Below, piece after piece: positions 9,521 to 19,073 of a DNA stretch of 64,000 nucleotides. Source of the stretch: Candidatus Pantoea bituminis (GTDB lineage: Bacteria > Pseudomonadota > Gammaproteobacteria > Enterobacterales > Enterobacteriaceae). Below the pieces are notes generated by a model. That model made no database searches. It saw only the letters and a program-made list of their open reading frames with translations, and was not told the DNA's origin. The first letter of the stretch is position 1; each line of letters starts with the position of its first letter. Where the stretch lies: positions 2,170,001 through 2,234,000 of the forward strand of contig NZ_JAGTWO010000004.1 of the NCBI RefSeq assembly GCF_018842675.1, written 5' to 3'. The translations under genes were made by a program, and so were the position numbers.

Positions 9521-12392
9521 GATGCCTTCGCCATGACATTAAGTGGTCGGTTTGCCAGCCAGATTTGTCCCGCTTCCAGTTTCACCGGCCAACAGCGTAG
9601 CTGGTGCTGCGGATTATCCAGGCTTTGCCCGTCACGCAGCCGCACGCGCTGCTTGTAGAGCGGAGAAATCACTACCGGTTCGCCACCCACGTCGCCGAGA
9701 ATGCCGCGCGACAGCACGCTGACGTCGCTGCCGGGCTCACGATCTTCCAGCGCGTAGAGTTCATCGCCAAAGCGGAACAGCGCAATGCGCTCGCTGCCAA
9801 GGCGTGCGCCAATTCCTGCCTGCAACGGCAGAGAATCGAGATCGCATACCCTGCTCCAGGGTTCAGCGGGCAGATGCATAACAGGGATCGCATTCGCGGC
9901 GGCGGGCTGACGCTGTCCCCGTACTTGCACATAACGCAAGGTTTCATCGGGTTCGTTGCTGTTCACCGTTGGGGTAAACAAGGCGCGGCGTGACGGATCT
10001 TGCAGCGTGGTTTGCCATTCGCACTGGTAGCTTTCCACCACGTGCTGCATCTCTTGCTCCAGCATGGCGCCAATGCCGAGGCTGTCTTCAATGATCACCT
10101 CACGCAGGTAGTCGAGGCCGCCTTCCATGTTGTCCATCCACACGCTGGTGCGCTGTAAACGGTCGGCGGTACGCACATAAAACATCAGGATACGGTCAAC
10201 GTAGCGCAGCAAGGTTTCATCATCGAGGTCACTGGCGAATAAGTCCGCGTGGCGCGGTTTCATGCCACCGTTACCGCACACATACAGGTTCCAGCCTTTG
10301 TCGGTAGCGATCACCCCGATATCTTTGCTCTGCGCTTCGGCGCATTCACGGGTGCAGCCTGAAACGGCCATTTTAATTTTGTGCGGGGCGCGCAGGCCCT
10401 TGTAGCGGTTCTCCAGCGCGATGGCAAACGCGGTGGAATCCTGCACGCCGTAGCGACACCAGGTTGAGCCGACACAAGATTTCACCGTACGCAGCGATTT
10501 ACCGTAGGCATGACCGGTTTCGAACCCTGCCATCAGCAGCTCTTCCCAAATTGCGGGCAGCTGATCGAGGCGCGCGCCAAACAGGTCAATACGTTGACCG
10601 CCTGTTATTTTGGTGTAGAGATCGTAACGTGCTGCCACTTGTCCAATCGCAATCAGACCTCGTGGCGTAATTTCCCCCGCGGCGACACGCGGCACCACCG
10701 AGTAAGTTCCATCTTTCTGGATATTGCCGAAGTAGCGATCGTTGGTATCTTGCAGGGGCAGATGAGCCGGTTTTAACAGGTAATCATTCCAGCAAGAGGC
10801 CAGCAGCGAAGCCGCCAACGGCTTACAGACTTCGCAGCCGTGACCGCGACCATGCGCCGCCAGTAACGCATCAAAGGTTTGGATTTTCTCTACCCGAATC
10901 AGGTCGTAAAGCGCCTGACGTGAATAGGCAAAGTGCTCGCACACCTCTTTTTTCACTTCGACGCCAAGGTTTTCCAGCTGGAATTCCATCACCTGCTTCA
11001 CCAGTGCGGAACACCCTCCGCAGCCTGTTGCTGCTTTGGTGCAACTTTTCACACTGGCCAACTCGCCACAACCGTCTCGCACCGCTGAGCAGATATCGCC
11101 TTTGCTCACATTGTGACAGGAACAGACCTGAGCGCTGTCGGGTAATGCTGCCACACCCAACGCTTTACTCGGTGTACCAGCCAGTGCAGGTAAGATCAGC
11201 GTTTCTGGCGAAGCCGGTAACGGCAGTTGATTCAGCATCATCTGTAGCAGCGTTGAATAGTCTTCGCTGTTGCCTACCAACACGCCGCCAAGCAGCAGTT
11301 TGCCGTCTGCTGATACCACGATTTTTTTGTAGACGCCTTTTGGGCCATCGGTCCAGTGATAGCTTTGACTGCCCGCAGTACGCGCGTGCGCATCACCAAA
11401 CGAGGCCACTTCCACGCCCAACAGCTTGAGTTTAGTGCTCATATCGGCACCGCTAAAAGCGCTGGCTTCGGCGGCCAGATGTCCTGCCAGCACGCGCGCC
11501 ATTTGATAGCCTGGCGCAACTAAGCCGAAAATTTGCCCATTCCATAATGCACATTCGCCGATAGCAAAAATATCGTCATCGCTGGTTTGGCAGTGATCGT
11601 TGATCTCAATGCCGCCACGCGGGCCGAGCACCAGAGCGGCGTCACGCGCCAACTCATCACGCGGACGTATGCCCGCTGAAAACAGCACCAGATCGGTGGG
11701 CAGTTCGCCCCCGTCAGCAAAGCGCAACAGTACGCTGCCATCTTCTTGCTTTTCAATCGCTTCAGTTTGCTTTGAGGTGTGCACGGTGACGCCCAGCGCG
11801 TCAATTTTCTGACGCAGCATCAATGCGCCGCCCTCATCGAGCTGAACCGCCATCAGGCGCGGCGCGAACTCCACGACGTGCGTTTCCAGGCCTAACTGTT
11901 TCAGGGCATTCGCCGCTTCAAGGCCCAGCAGTCCGCCGCCAATCACCACACCGCGTGTGCTGTTTTTGGCGCAGGCCGCAATCGCATCGAGATCGTCCAG
12001 TGTGCGATAAACAAAGCAGCGATCGCCATCGTGGCCCGGCACTGGCGGCACGAAGGCACGCGATCCGGTTGCCAGCACTAACTTATCCCACGCCAGTTCG
12101 TTTCCGGCGCTGTCACGCACGCTGCGCTGCTGGCGATCAATCGCAACGACCTGACAACCGCTACGCAGCTCAATGCCGTACTGCTCAAAAAAGTTATCGC
12201 TCACCAGCGACAATTCTTCCGCGCTTTTACCGGTAAAATACGCTGAAAGATGCACGCGATCGTAAGCCATGCGCTGCTCTTCGCCATAGACCACCACGTG
12301 ATAGTGCTGATGCAGTTCACGTGCGACCAGCTGTTCCAAAAATGGTGGCTGACCATGCCGTGACCCAGCACAGCTAATGTCGGTTTATTCAT
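9517..12392 (-). CDS. nasB: Assimilatory nitrite reductase, NirB-like with C-terminal NirD domain
   Basis: This siroheme enzyme reduces nitrite to ammonium. Domains in order are an N-terminal FAD/NAD(P)H module (VVIGGGLLGLEAANALKQLG), a BFD-like [2Fe-2S] domain (CSCHNVSKGDICSAV...ATGCGGC), and the siroheme/4Fe-4S ferredoxin-like halves with CVGSTWCRYG and GCTRECAEAQSKDIG. A NirD-like Rieske-fold domain occupies the last 110 residues or so. I chose ATG 12392 (MNKPTLAVLGHGMVSHHF), which has AGGAAG upstream and matches NirB N-termini. A frameshift at the A5 run 12338-12342 separates this start from the rest; one added base gives HHFLEQLVA. The corrected length is about 958 residues. Its N-terminus is in frame with the upstream nasC (see findings). 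Confidence 0.92.
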
Positions 12393-13583
12393 CACAAAGC
12401 TTCCTGCAGCCTGCGGCTGCGTTTCAGGTTCATCAAGGCCAAACAGCGTGTTCAGGCTGATCTGCTCGGCAGCGTTTAGACGGGTTAACAGCGATGCGCC
12501 CTGCTGGCTGTCGCCAAACAACAGCACGCCGTTGAGCCGTCCGTGCTTGAGAAAAAGACGGCGATAGTGGCCAGAAAGCGGATCAAAACTGGTCAGCGAC
12601 GGCGCTTCTCGAATGTCGCCCGCGCTGAACAGAGAAATGCCGCTGACCTTCAGGCGTGTGCCGCTCTTTTCGTGGTAAAAATCGGCGCGTGGCGCGTCGG
12701 CCAGCTGCGCGCCTAATACTTCAGCCTGCGCCAGACAAGGCGCGACCAGGCCAAAGGTCTCTCCGGCTATCTCGCAGCATTCACCCACGGCGTAAACATT
12801 GGGAATTGTGCTGCGCAACTGACGATCAACGCAGATGCCGCGTTGACAAGGCACACCCGCCGCCTGCGCCAAGGCACTTTCCGGTTGCACACCGATGGCG
12901 ATCACCACTTGCTCCGCCATGACGACGCTGCCGTTAGTCAGAACCGCGCCCTGTTCAGTGACTTCAGTTACGCCGCTGTTGAGTTCGCAGCGAATACCGC
13001 GACGGCGCAGTTGGGCGAGCAGCAATTCCCCTGCTTTGGCATCCAGCTGGCGATCCAACAGCCAGGGTTTGTGATGCACCAGCGTCACGTCACGGCCTTG
13101 CGCTTTCAGCGCTGCGGCGGCTTCAATACCGAGAAAACCGCCGCCTAACACCACGACCGGGCCAGATGCGCTGAGTAATTTTTCAACATCTCGCAGGCTG
13201 CGAAAGCCGCTGACTTTAGGATGATCGATACCAGGAATCACCGGCATCCGCGGTTGCGAACCGCTAGCAAATACCAGTCGATCCCAGTGCAGCTGACGTT
13301 GATCGGTCTGCACACAGCGGGTTGTCAGATCGACGCGCTCAACCGTTTCACCCGCCAGCAGCTGAACGCCATTCTCGACATACCAGTCACGATCGTGGAT
13401 CAGCGTGTCGGCAAACGCTTTTTCACCCGCCAGCACCGGAGACAGCAGCACGCGGTTGTAATTGCCCAGCGGTTCACGACCAATCACGGTGATGGCGTAA
13501 CGCTGCGGGGCCAGTGCCAGCAGGGTCTCTACCATGCGCATACCCGCCATTCCGTTGCCAATTACCAGCAGCTGTTGCTTCAT
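12201..13583 (-). CDS. nasC: Nitrate reductase NADH oxidoreductase subunit; 3' end reads into nasB
   Basis: This FAD/NAD-dependent oxidoreductase passes electrons from NADH to NasA. ATG 13583 (MKQQLLVIGNGMAGMRMVE) follows nasD by 10 bases. Motifs are GNGMAGMRM at the N-terminus, VVVLGGGFLGIEAAAALK for NAD binding, and NVYAVGECCEI as the second FAD motif. The recognisable domain ends around residue 390 (LNAAEQISLNTLFGL). No stop codon occurs before the nasB start: the frame passes through MNKPTLAV of nasB and terminates at 12201 only because of the frameshift there. Either nasC and nasB are fused, or a base is missing near the nasC end, where an out-of-frame TGA overlaps the nasB ATG. Confidence 0.85.
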   Translation of the reverse strand: MKQQLLVIGNGMAGMRMVETLLALAPQRYAITVIGREPLGNYNRVLLSPVLAGEKAFADTLIHDRDWYVENGVQLLAGETVERVDLTTRCVQTDQRQLHWDRLVFASGSQPRMPVIPGIDHPKVSGFRSLRDVEKLLSASGPVVVLGGGFLGIEAAAALKAQGRDVTLVHHKPWLLDRQLDAKAGELLLAQLRRRGIRCELNSGVTEVTEQGAVLTNGSVVMAEQVVIAIGVQPESALAQAAGVPCQRGICVDRQLRSTIPNVYAVGECCEIAGETFGLVAPCLAQAEVLGAQLADAPRADFYHEKSGTRLKVSGISLFSAGDIREAPSLTSFDPLSGHYRRLFLKHGRLNGVLLFGDSQQGASLLTRLNAAEQISLNTLFGLDEPETQPQAAGSFVMNKPTLAVLGHGMVSHHFWNSWSHVNCISTITWWSMAKSSAWLTIACIFQRILPVKARKNCRW

Positions 13584-13593
13584 GGTGCGATCC

Positions 13594-14382
13594 TCACGCC
13601 GCGGTGGTCTGTTTTTCGTAGAGGAAGTGCAGGATCTTCTGGCGCAGCTGGTGATAACGCGGCTCGTCAGCCAACGCGACGCGTGAACGCGGACGCGGCA
13701 AGTCGACATCAAGCATATCGCCCACGTGCGCCGCAGGTCCGTTGGTCATCATCAGCACGCGATCCGACAGCAGCACCGCTTCATCTACGTCGTGGGTGAT
13801 CAGTACAATGGTGGTATTCAACTCTTGCTGGATGCGCATCACGCTGTCCTGCAAATGGGCACGGGTTAATGCATCCAGCGCGCCAAAAGGTTCATCAAGC
13901 AGCAACACGCGCGGCTTCATCGCTAAGGCGCGTGCAATGCCTACACGCTGTTTCATGCCGCCAGAGATTTCGCCCGGACGTTTGTGCATCGCATGGCTCA
14001 TCTGCACGCGATTGAGGTTGTGCTCGATCCAGTCGCTGATTTCCGCTTTGCTCATCTTGCCTTTGAATACCTGCTTTACCGCCAGCTCGACGTTTTGGTA
14101 GGTGGTTAACCACGGCAGCAAGGAATGGTTTTGGAATACCACCGCACGCTCTGGGCCGGGACCGGTGATTTCACGGTTATCACACAACAACACGCCGCTG
14201 CTGGGGCGCGTTAGCCCAGCGATCAAATTCAACAAGGTAGATTTGCCACAGCCGGAATGGCCGATCAGGCTCAAGGTTTCTCCTTCGCGGATGTCAAAAC
14301 TGACGTTATCGAGCGCGAGGAAATCGCCGCCAGATGTGTTAAAGCGCTGGCTGACCTGCTGTACGCGAATGATATGTTGCAT
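13594..14382 (-). CDS. nasD: Nitrate ABC transporter ATP-binding protein
   Basis: This 262-residue ATPase of the NrtD/SsuB/TauB family powers nitrate uptake. Walker A is GHSGCGKST, the signature is ISGGMKQRVGIARAL (here GGMKQ rather than GGQ), and Walker B is VLLLDEPFGALDA, with the switch histidine in ITHDVDEAVLLSD. Length and frame are normal. It lies 10 bases after nasE and 10 bases before nasC in the nas operon. The complex consists of NasF (periplasmic binding), NasE (permease) and NasD. Confidence 0.94.
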   Translation of the reverse strand: MQHIIRVQQVSQRFNTSGGDFLALDNVSFDIREGETLSLIGHSGCGKSTLLNLIAGLTRPSSGVLLCDNREITGPGPERAVVFQNHSLLPWLTTYQNVELAVKQVFKGKMSKAEISDWIEHNLNRVQMSHAMHKRPGEISGGMKQRVGIARALAMKPRVLLLDEPFGALDALTRAHLQDSVMRIQQELNTTIVLITHDVDEAVLLSDRVLMMTNGPAAHVGDMLDVDLPRPRSRVALADEPRYHQLRQKILHFLYEKQTTAA

Positions 14383-14392
14383 GGCGATCCCC

Positions 14393-15265
14393 TTATTTTT
14401 CCCAGCTAAAACGACGGACCAGCAGCATCAAGCCCTGCTCCAGCAGCAACCCAACCACACCGATAATCAGGATGGCGATCAGGATGTTTTCCACGTTGAG
14501 GTTGTTCCACTCATTCCAGATCCAGAAACCAATGCCCAGGCCGCCGGTTAGCATTTCAGCGGCGACAATCACCAGCCAGGCGATACCAATAGACAGGCGC
14601 ACGCCGGTTAATACCGCCGGTAACACCGCAGGCAGTAAAATGCGACGCATCACCGTCCATTCGGAGAGTTGCAAAACCCGTGCAACGTTGAGGTAATCCT
14701 GCGGAATACGCTGCACACCTTCGGCGGTGTTGAGGATCATTGGCCAAATAGAGCAGATAAAAATGGTCCAGCTGGAAGCGGGTTCAGCGCGTTGAAATAA
14801 CAGCAGGCCAATCGGCAACCACGCCAGCGGACTCACCGGGCGCAGCAGCGCAATAATTGGATTGAACATGCGTGACATAAAGGTAAAGCGCCCCAGTAGA
14901 AAACCGGCGGGAATGCCCACCAGCGCAGCCAGCCCAAAGCCAATGGCGACACGTTGCAGTGACGCGAGCACGTTCCAGCCGATACCCTGATCGTTCGGGC
15001 CGTTGTTATAGAACGGATCGGCGAACAGCGTTTGTGCCGCTTGCCAGGTTGCATACGGCGTGGGAAAACCCTGGCTCGACAAGGCGGCGATTTGCCACAC
15101 CAAACCCAGCAGCAGCATACCGCTCAGCGCAGGGATGACACGCTCTAGCAGTGGACGCAGACGGGCCGGTTTAGCCGCCGCTTTAGGGGCAATCTGTAGC
15201 GGAATAATGGTTGCGCTACTCTCTGTTTTCGCAGGTTGCGCCAGGGCGCGAGCTTCAGTTTTCAT
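14393..15265 (-). CDS. nasE: Nitrate ABC transporter permease
   Basis: This 290-residue inner-membrane permease belongs to the NrtB/TauC family. ATG 15265 gives MKTEARALAQPAKTE, with a cytoplasmic N-terminal tail followed by several membrane helices (for example LSGMLLLGLVWQIAALSS and GLAALVGIPAGFLLGRFT). The EAA-type loop is seen as AARVLQLSEWTVMRRILLPAVLPAVLTGVRL. A longer frame to 15331 exists, but it would overlap nasF coding sequence and lacks family similarity. It is intact, 11 bases downstream of nasF. Confidence 0.93.
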   Translation of the reverse strand: MKTEARALAQPAKTESSATIIPLQIAPKAAAKPARLRPLLERVIPALSGMLLLGLVWQIAALSSQGFPTPYATWQAAQTLFADPFYNNGPNDQGIGWNVLASLQRVAIGFGLAALVGIPAGFLLGRFTFMSRMFNPIIALLRPVSPLAWLPIGLLLFQRAEPASSWTIFICSIWPMILNTAEGVQRIPQDYLNVARVLQLSEWTVMRRILLPAVLPAVLTGVRLSIGIAWLVIVAAEMLTGGLGIGFWIWNEWNNLNVENILIAILIIGVVGLLLEQGLMLLVRRFSWEK

Positions 15266-15276
15266 GACAACCTCTG

Positions 15277-16529
15277 TTAACGTTTGATGGCAAAGCTGGC
15301 GGCGTAAGCGGCAGGATCGGTTCCATCCCACACTTTGCCGTCAATGAAAGTACTGCTGCGCATCTCGCTGGCGGGCAGCGTGACGTTACCGACCGCGCTG
15401 GCGGCCTGCTTGTAGATATCTATGCGGTTGATTTGGCGTGCCACGGCCAGATAATCGGGATCAGTTTTCACCAGGCCCCAACGCTTCATCTGCGTCAGGA
15501 ACCACATGCCGTCTGATAAATAGGGAAGTTGACGCTGCCATCGTGGAAGAAACGCATGGCGTGAGCATCTTGCCAGGTTTGTCCCAAACCGTTTTCGTAG
15601 TGGCCAAGCATCCGGCCTTCCAGCGTCTCGACTTTGGTGTTGATCCATGCGCGCCCCGCCAACGCCTTGACGGTTTCACGGCGGTTATCGTCTGAAGCGT
15701 CGATCCAGCGAGCCGCTTCCAGCACGGCCGCGGTTAGCGCGCGAGCGGTATTCGGATTTTCAGTAACCCATTGCGCACGTGTTCCAAGCACTTTTTCCGG
15801 GTGATCTGGCCAGATCTGCTGGCTGGTCACGGCGGTAAAACCAATGTTGTCGCTGATGGCACGCTGGTTCCAGGGTTCACCGACGCAGTAGCCGCTCATG
15901 TTGCCAATCTTCATGTTCATCACCATTTGCGGTGGCGGCACGACAACGGTGCGCACATCTTCAAATGGGTCGATACCGGCATTCGCCAGCCAGTAATAGA
16001 GCCACATGGCGTGAGTGCTGGTGGGAAACGTGTGGGCGAAGGTGTAGCTGCCCTTGGCTTTGGCATCGATGGCTTTTTTCAGGCTGGCGGCATCCGTTAC
16101 GTTTTGCGCTTTCAACTGGTTAGAGAGGGTTATCGCCTGACCGTTGTTGTTGAGTGTCATCAGGTTAGCCATGTCGTGCTGCGGTCCTGCGACACCCAGT
16201 TGCAGGCCATAAAGCATGCCGTAAAGCACATGCGCGGCATCCAGTTCACCCGATGTGAGCTTGTCGCGCACCGCAGCCCAGCTGGCTTCTTTGCTGACCT
16301 GCAGCGTAATGCCATATTTCTTATCGAAACCTTTCAACGATGCCATAACGACCGGCGCACAGTCGGTGAGTGGAATAAAACCGACGCGCACCGTGGTTTT
16401 TTCGGGTGCATCCGATCCCGCCGCCCAGGCGGCATGATGCAAACCTGGCAATAAATAGCTGCCACCTACTGCGGCTCCAGCCAATAACAACTGACGGCGT
16501 GAGAGTGAAAAAGGCGTTTTGCTCATCAT
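15277..16529 (-). CDS. nasF: Nitrate-binding periplasmic protein, frameshifted in this sequence
   Basis: This is the substrate-binding protein of the nitrate importer (NrtA family). ATG 16529 gives MMSKTPFSLSRRQLLLAGAA, which contains a twin-arginine type SRRQ motif and a hydrophobic stretch ending before DAPEKTTVRVGFIPLTDCAP. Nitrate-binding family stretches include YCVGEPWNQRAI and FAHTFPTSTHAMWLYYWLA. The frame breaks at the G3 run 15523-15525 (VNFPIYQ instead of VNFPYLSDGMWFL); one added base gives 417 residues. Expression is governed by the sigma-54 promoter, NtrC sites and antitermination leader just upstream. Confidence 0.92.
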
Positions 16530-16550
16530 TGGCACCTGAAAAAATGAAAT

Positions 16551-16597
16551 AAAAAAGGCGTCCTCCGACATGCCGTAGCACGCGGATGGACGCCTTT
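16551..16597 (-). terminator. Leader terminator before nasF (NasR-controlled)
   Basis: On the minus strand a 10-bp perfect stem (AAAGGCGTCC / GGACGCCTTT) is followed by six Ts, ending about 22 bases before the nasF start. A strong intrinsic terminator between promoter and first gene is the hallmark of antitermination control. In Klebsiella the ANTAR protein NasR overcomes such a terminator when nitrate or nitrite is present. Confidence 0.85.
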
Positions 16598-16612
16598 ATC
16601 CAAAGCACTCGC

Positions 16613-16630
16613 TTCACCGCCGTTGGCGAA
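16613..16630 (-). promoter_or_regulatory. ANTAR-type RNA hairpin with hexaloop in nasF leader
   Basis: On the minus strand TTCGCC-AACGGC-GGTGAA forms a 6-bp stem (one G-U pair) with a six-base loop that has A at position 1 and G at position 4. That loop pattern is what ANTAR antiterminators recognise. A second weaker hairpin (ACAA...TTGT) lies just upstream, giving the usual tandem arrangement. It sits between the sigma-54 start site and the leader terminator. Confidence 0.7.
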
Positions 16631-16654
16631 ACAAATGCGCATTGTCTGTAAGGT

Positions 16655-16673
16655 AAAGCAAAGCCTGTGCCAA
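16655..16673 (-). promoter_or_regulatory. Sigma-54 promoter of nasF
   Basis: On the minus strand TTGGCACAGGCTTTGCTTT matches the -24/-12 consensus TGGCAC-N5-TTGCW fully, with GG and GC exactly 10 bases apart. The inferred start near 16647 gives a leader of roughly 118 bases before nasF, room for both the hairpins and the terminator. Confidence 0.85.
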
Positions 16674-16733
16674 TGTGTTGAAAGCCAGCTGGCAAGGCTT
16701 TTCCATCACAATTGATGAAAAATCACACAAATT

Positions 16734-16772
16734 TGCACCCTGCTGACGCACTCTACGCACAGGCTTTGTGCA
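16734..16772. promoter_or_regulatory. Tandem NtrC-like binding sites upstream of nasF
   Basis: Site one (16756-16772) reads CGCAC-N7-GTGCA, close to the NtrC consensus TGCAC-N7-GTGCA. Site two (16734-16750) reads TGCAC-N7-ACGCA, with one strong half and one weak half. Their centres are 22 bp apart, two helical turns, and both lie 60-100 bp upstream of the sigma-54 promoter, as expected for an NtrC enhancer. Confidence 0.65.
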
Positions 16773-16787
16773 ACTACCTCCTTTGAG

Positions 16788-18009
16788 TTACCCCTTTAAC
16801 GTGGCCGCCACAGCCAGCACGGCATTAGCGATGTCCAGGATGCGTTTGTTTTGATTCATGGCGCTTTTACGCAGCGCCTGCCACGCAGATTCTTCACTGT
16901 AACCGTGCTGCTGCATCAACCAGCTTTTGGCCTGATCGATAATTTTTCGCTCATCCAGCGTGGCACGCATTGAAGCCAGTTCCTCAGCCTGATTGCGTAA
17001 ACGCTGAGCCTGTTCGCCAATCATTGACAATACCGAACGTCCTAATTGCGGCGCTAATCCATCGCTGTTCAGGGTTGCGGCTTCGCCATTGAGCCAGTCA
17101 GCGCCGGAAACATACAGGGCAAAACTGCTGTCACCTTGCACCACCTTGAGTGGGGCTTCCGCCTGTAATTTTGCGACGGCAATAGCTTCACGGCAGCGCG
17201 TCATTAACGTGGCTGATAAATGATCTTCTATGCGTTTCATGTGATCGATACGAACCGACAGCAGCGAAAACCAGTTCAGCGCACCCGTCTCTTCGCTTTG
17301 ACCGCCGGTGCAGGCGATGCGCCGCAAACGCTCGATTTCACGGCTGGCCTGCGCCAGCGGTTGCCAGCAAGCCAGCGCGTCGACATCTGCAAACTGGCTG
17401 AAGGTTGCGAAACTCTGCTCTTGCGCGTCAATCAGCGCCACCATGCAGCGACGCTGCTCCGCGCTAAATTGCCCTACGGTGAATCCTGCCGAACCGGTTG
17501 CACGCTCCTGGCCCGCCAGCTCTTTTCCCTGCATAAAGCTGAACAATGCAATCAACGCGCGTGAAATTTCGGGATGGCTGGCGGTGTCAGCGGCTTCAAA
17601 CACCAGATTTAATAAGCTGCGAATAATGTGATTAAACGCGGACATCGCCTGCGCGTGACTCAATTGCTGATCAGAAAGTTGAAGACGAAGCGTCGGGAGA
17701 TCGTTTAACGCCTGTAAAGTCGCCGCAATCAGCATAAACATCCGGCTGTAACCCGGTTGCGCCAGCGCAGGCGGTAAAACCTGGTAAAAAGCGTGCTGGC
17801 ACTGAATCACATCCTGCTCGCGCGCGCCGCTCTTGCGCGAACAACTTTCCCTGCGAGCAGATCCAGATATTACTTGCGCCACGTTCTCGCTGCAGTTGAT
17901 GTACTAATTCGCTCACAGCAGCCAGTAACTGGCCGGTACGCAGCAAGCGTTGCAGGCTGGCAATATCACTTTCACATGAAGCTTGCAGGTACTTCAGCGC
18001 ATCCGTCAT
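16788..18009 (-). CDS. nasR: Nitrate/nitrite-responsive antiterminator NasR, frameshifted in this sequence
   Basis: NasR senses nitrate through an N-terminal NIT domain and binds leader RNA through a C-terminal ANTAR domain. The N-terminus (start 18009, MTDALKYLQASCESDIASLQ) includes LVHQLQRERGASNIWICSQG, typical of NIT domains. The C-terminus contains RATLDERKIIDQAKSWLMQQHGYSEESAWQALRK, the ANTAR pattern. The protein is about 406 residues once corrected. The frame shifts near 17820-17840 (RRARAGCD should become RRA-EQDVIQC); this site is a GC alternation, so the repair is less obvious than elsewhere. It lies directly upstream of nasF, as in Klebsiella. Confidence 0.88.
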
Positions 18010-18496
18010 CGCCCAACCCTCATCGCGTAAAGTTCAATTCAAGCAAAAGCCATGCCGCTTTATTAAAAGAGTGAGATCGCCGTTACCCCGGAAATTCTGA
18101 TTTTGATGAGGAAATTAAGTGAAAGACGTTAAGATTTCTGTTAACAAGTAATTAGAAAAACTTAATAGTTTCCAAGATAAGCGGTGCGTGACAGGATAGG
18201 TTCCACTATCATTGCTTCCTTTATGACGTTAATCATTTAATTCGATTTAACTATCACAAACTACAGCGTTTTTTTGCGCCTTCGTTTACCTAAAGGCCCC
18301 CGCGTTAACACGCATCGACGAGGTGCGCAATGGTTTGAATTCTCAAAAGTCTTAGGTAGACTGAGGGCGGCACTACCTCAATGTAAGTTGGCCGTTTTTT
18401 TAACCGGCAATTTTAATCACGGCGCAAAGCCAGCCTCGGCGAACAACTGCATGATGCCGGGCAATATGCAGATACTTTGATGGGATCACGACGAAC
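18010..18496. other. Divergent intergenic region, nasR / SH3 lipoprotein
   Basis: No coding frame is supported in these 487 bases. The nasR-proximal end holds the sigma-54-like promoter at 18040-18058; the rest is AT-rich around 18110-18260. I saw no clear promoter for the rightward T6SS-like block. Confidence 0.6.
18040..18058 (-). promoter_or_regulatory. Sigma-54-like promoter of nasR
   Basis: On the minus strand GCGGCATGGCTTTTGCTTG has GG-N10-GC spacing with GGCAT (4 of 5) and a perfect TTGCT. The inferred start lies about 22 bases before the nasR ATG at 18009. This would put nasR itself under nitrogen control. Confidence 0.6.
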
Positions 18497-18988
18497 ATGG
18501 TGAAAAAGAGTTTCGCGTTAACGCTGTTGGCAGTGTTGGCTTTGGCTGGTTGTAAGGCTCCGCCGCCCCCTGTCACCGATGATACGTTGGTCACCAGCGT
18601 CGTTAACAACGTTAAATTGGTACATCGACACGCCGTGTTAGCACCGAAGGAATTTGAGCCAGTTAATCAAACCTGGCGCGCTTTATATAGCGCATCTGTG
18701 ATGACCACCCCAGATTACGGCGGCAAAGTGGTGCGTTATCTGGAAAGTGGTAAACCTTTTGAAGTGTTAGGCAGCGTGGAAAACAACTGGCTTGCCATCG
18801 CCGACGAAGCCGACGGCCCAATGATTGGCTATGTCCCATTGAAAGCAGGCGTGGAAAGCAGCCGTTATGAGGCGACCGTACGTAGCGATCGTCCGCGTCC
18901 ACGTAAGACAAAACAAGTCTGCGTTGCTGTTGGCGGCGCAAGTAAAGCCTGTCGCACTAACGATACCGCGACCTGGATCTTAGACTAA
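18497..18988 (+). CDS. SH3-like domain lipoprotein of T6SS-like locus
   Basis: This is a 163-residue predicted outer-membrane lipoprotein. The signal peptide is MVKKSFALTLLAVLALAGC, with the cysteine at residue 19 and a proline-rich stretch after it. The middle resembles a bacterial SH3 domain (VMTTPDYGGKVVRYLESGK, then ENNWLAIADEADGPMIGYVP). The C-terminus is basic with two cysteines. It is the first gene of the block preceding tssL, the place usually taken by the lipoprotein TssJ in T6SS membrane complexes. I see no TssJ similarity, so a TssJ-like role is only inferred from position. Confidence 0.75.
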   Translation: MVKKSFALTLLAVLALAGCKAPPPPVTDDTLVTSVVNNVKLVHRHAVLAPKEFEPVNQTWRALYSASVMTTPDYGGKVVRYLESGKPFEVLGSVENNWLAIADEADGPMIGYVPLKAGVESSRYEATVRSDRPRPRKTKQVCVAVGGASKACRTNDTATWILD

Positions 18989-19073
18989 ACATGGAATCCG
19001 GCGCATATTGCCCGCAGCACCGCCCTGGTCTGCGGGTTCAGGGATTTGCCATTGGCTGGAAGAACACATATTA

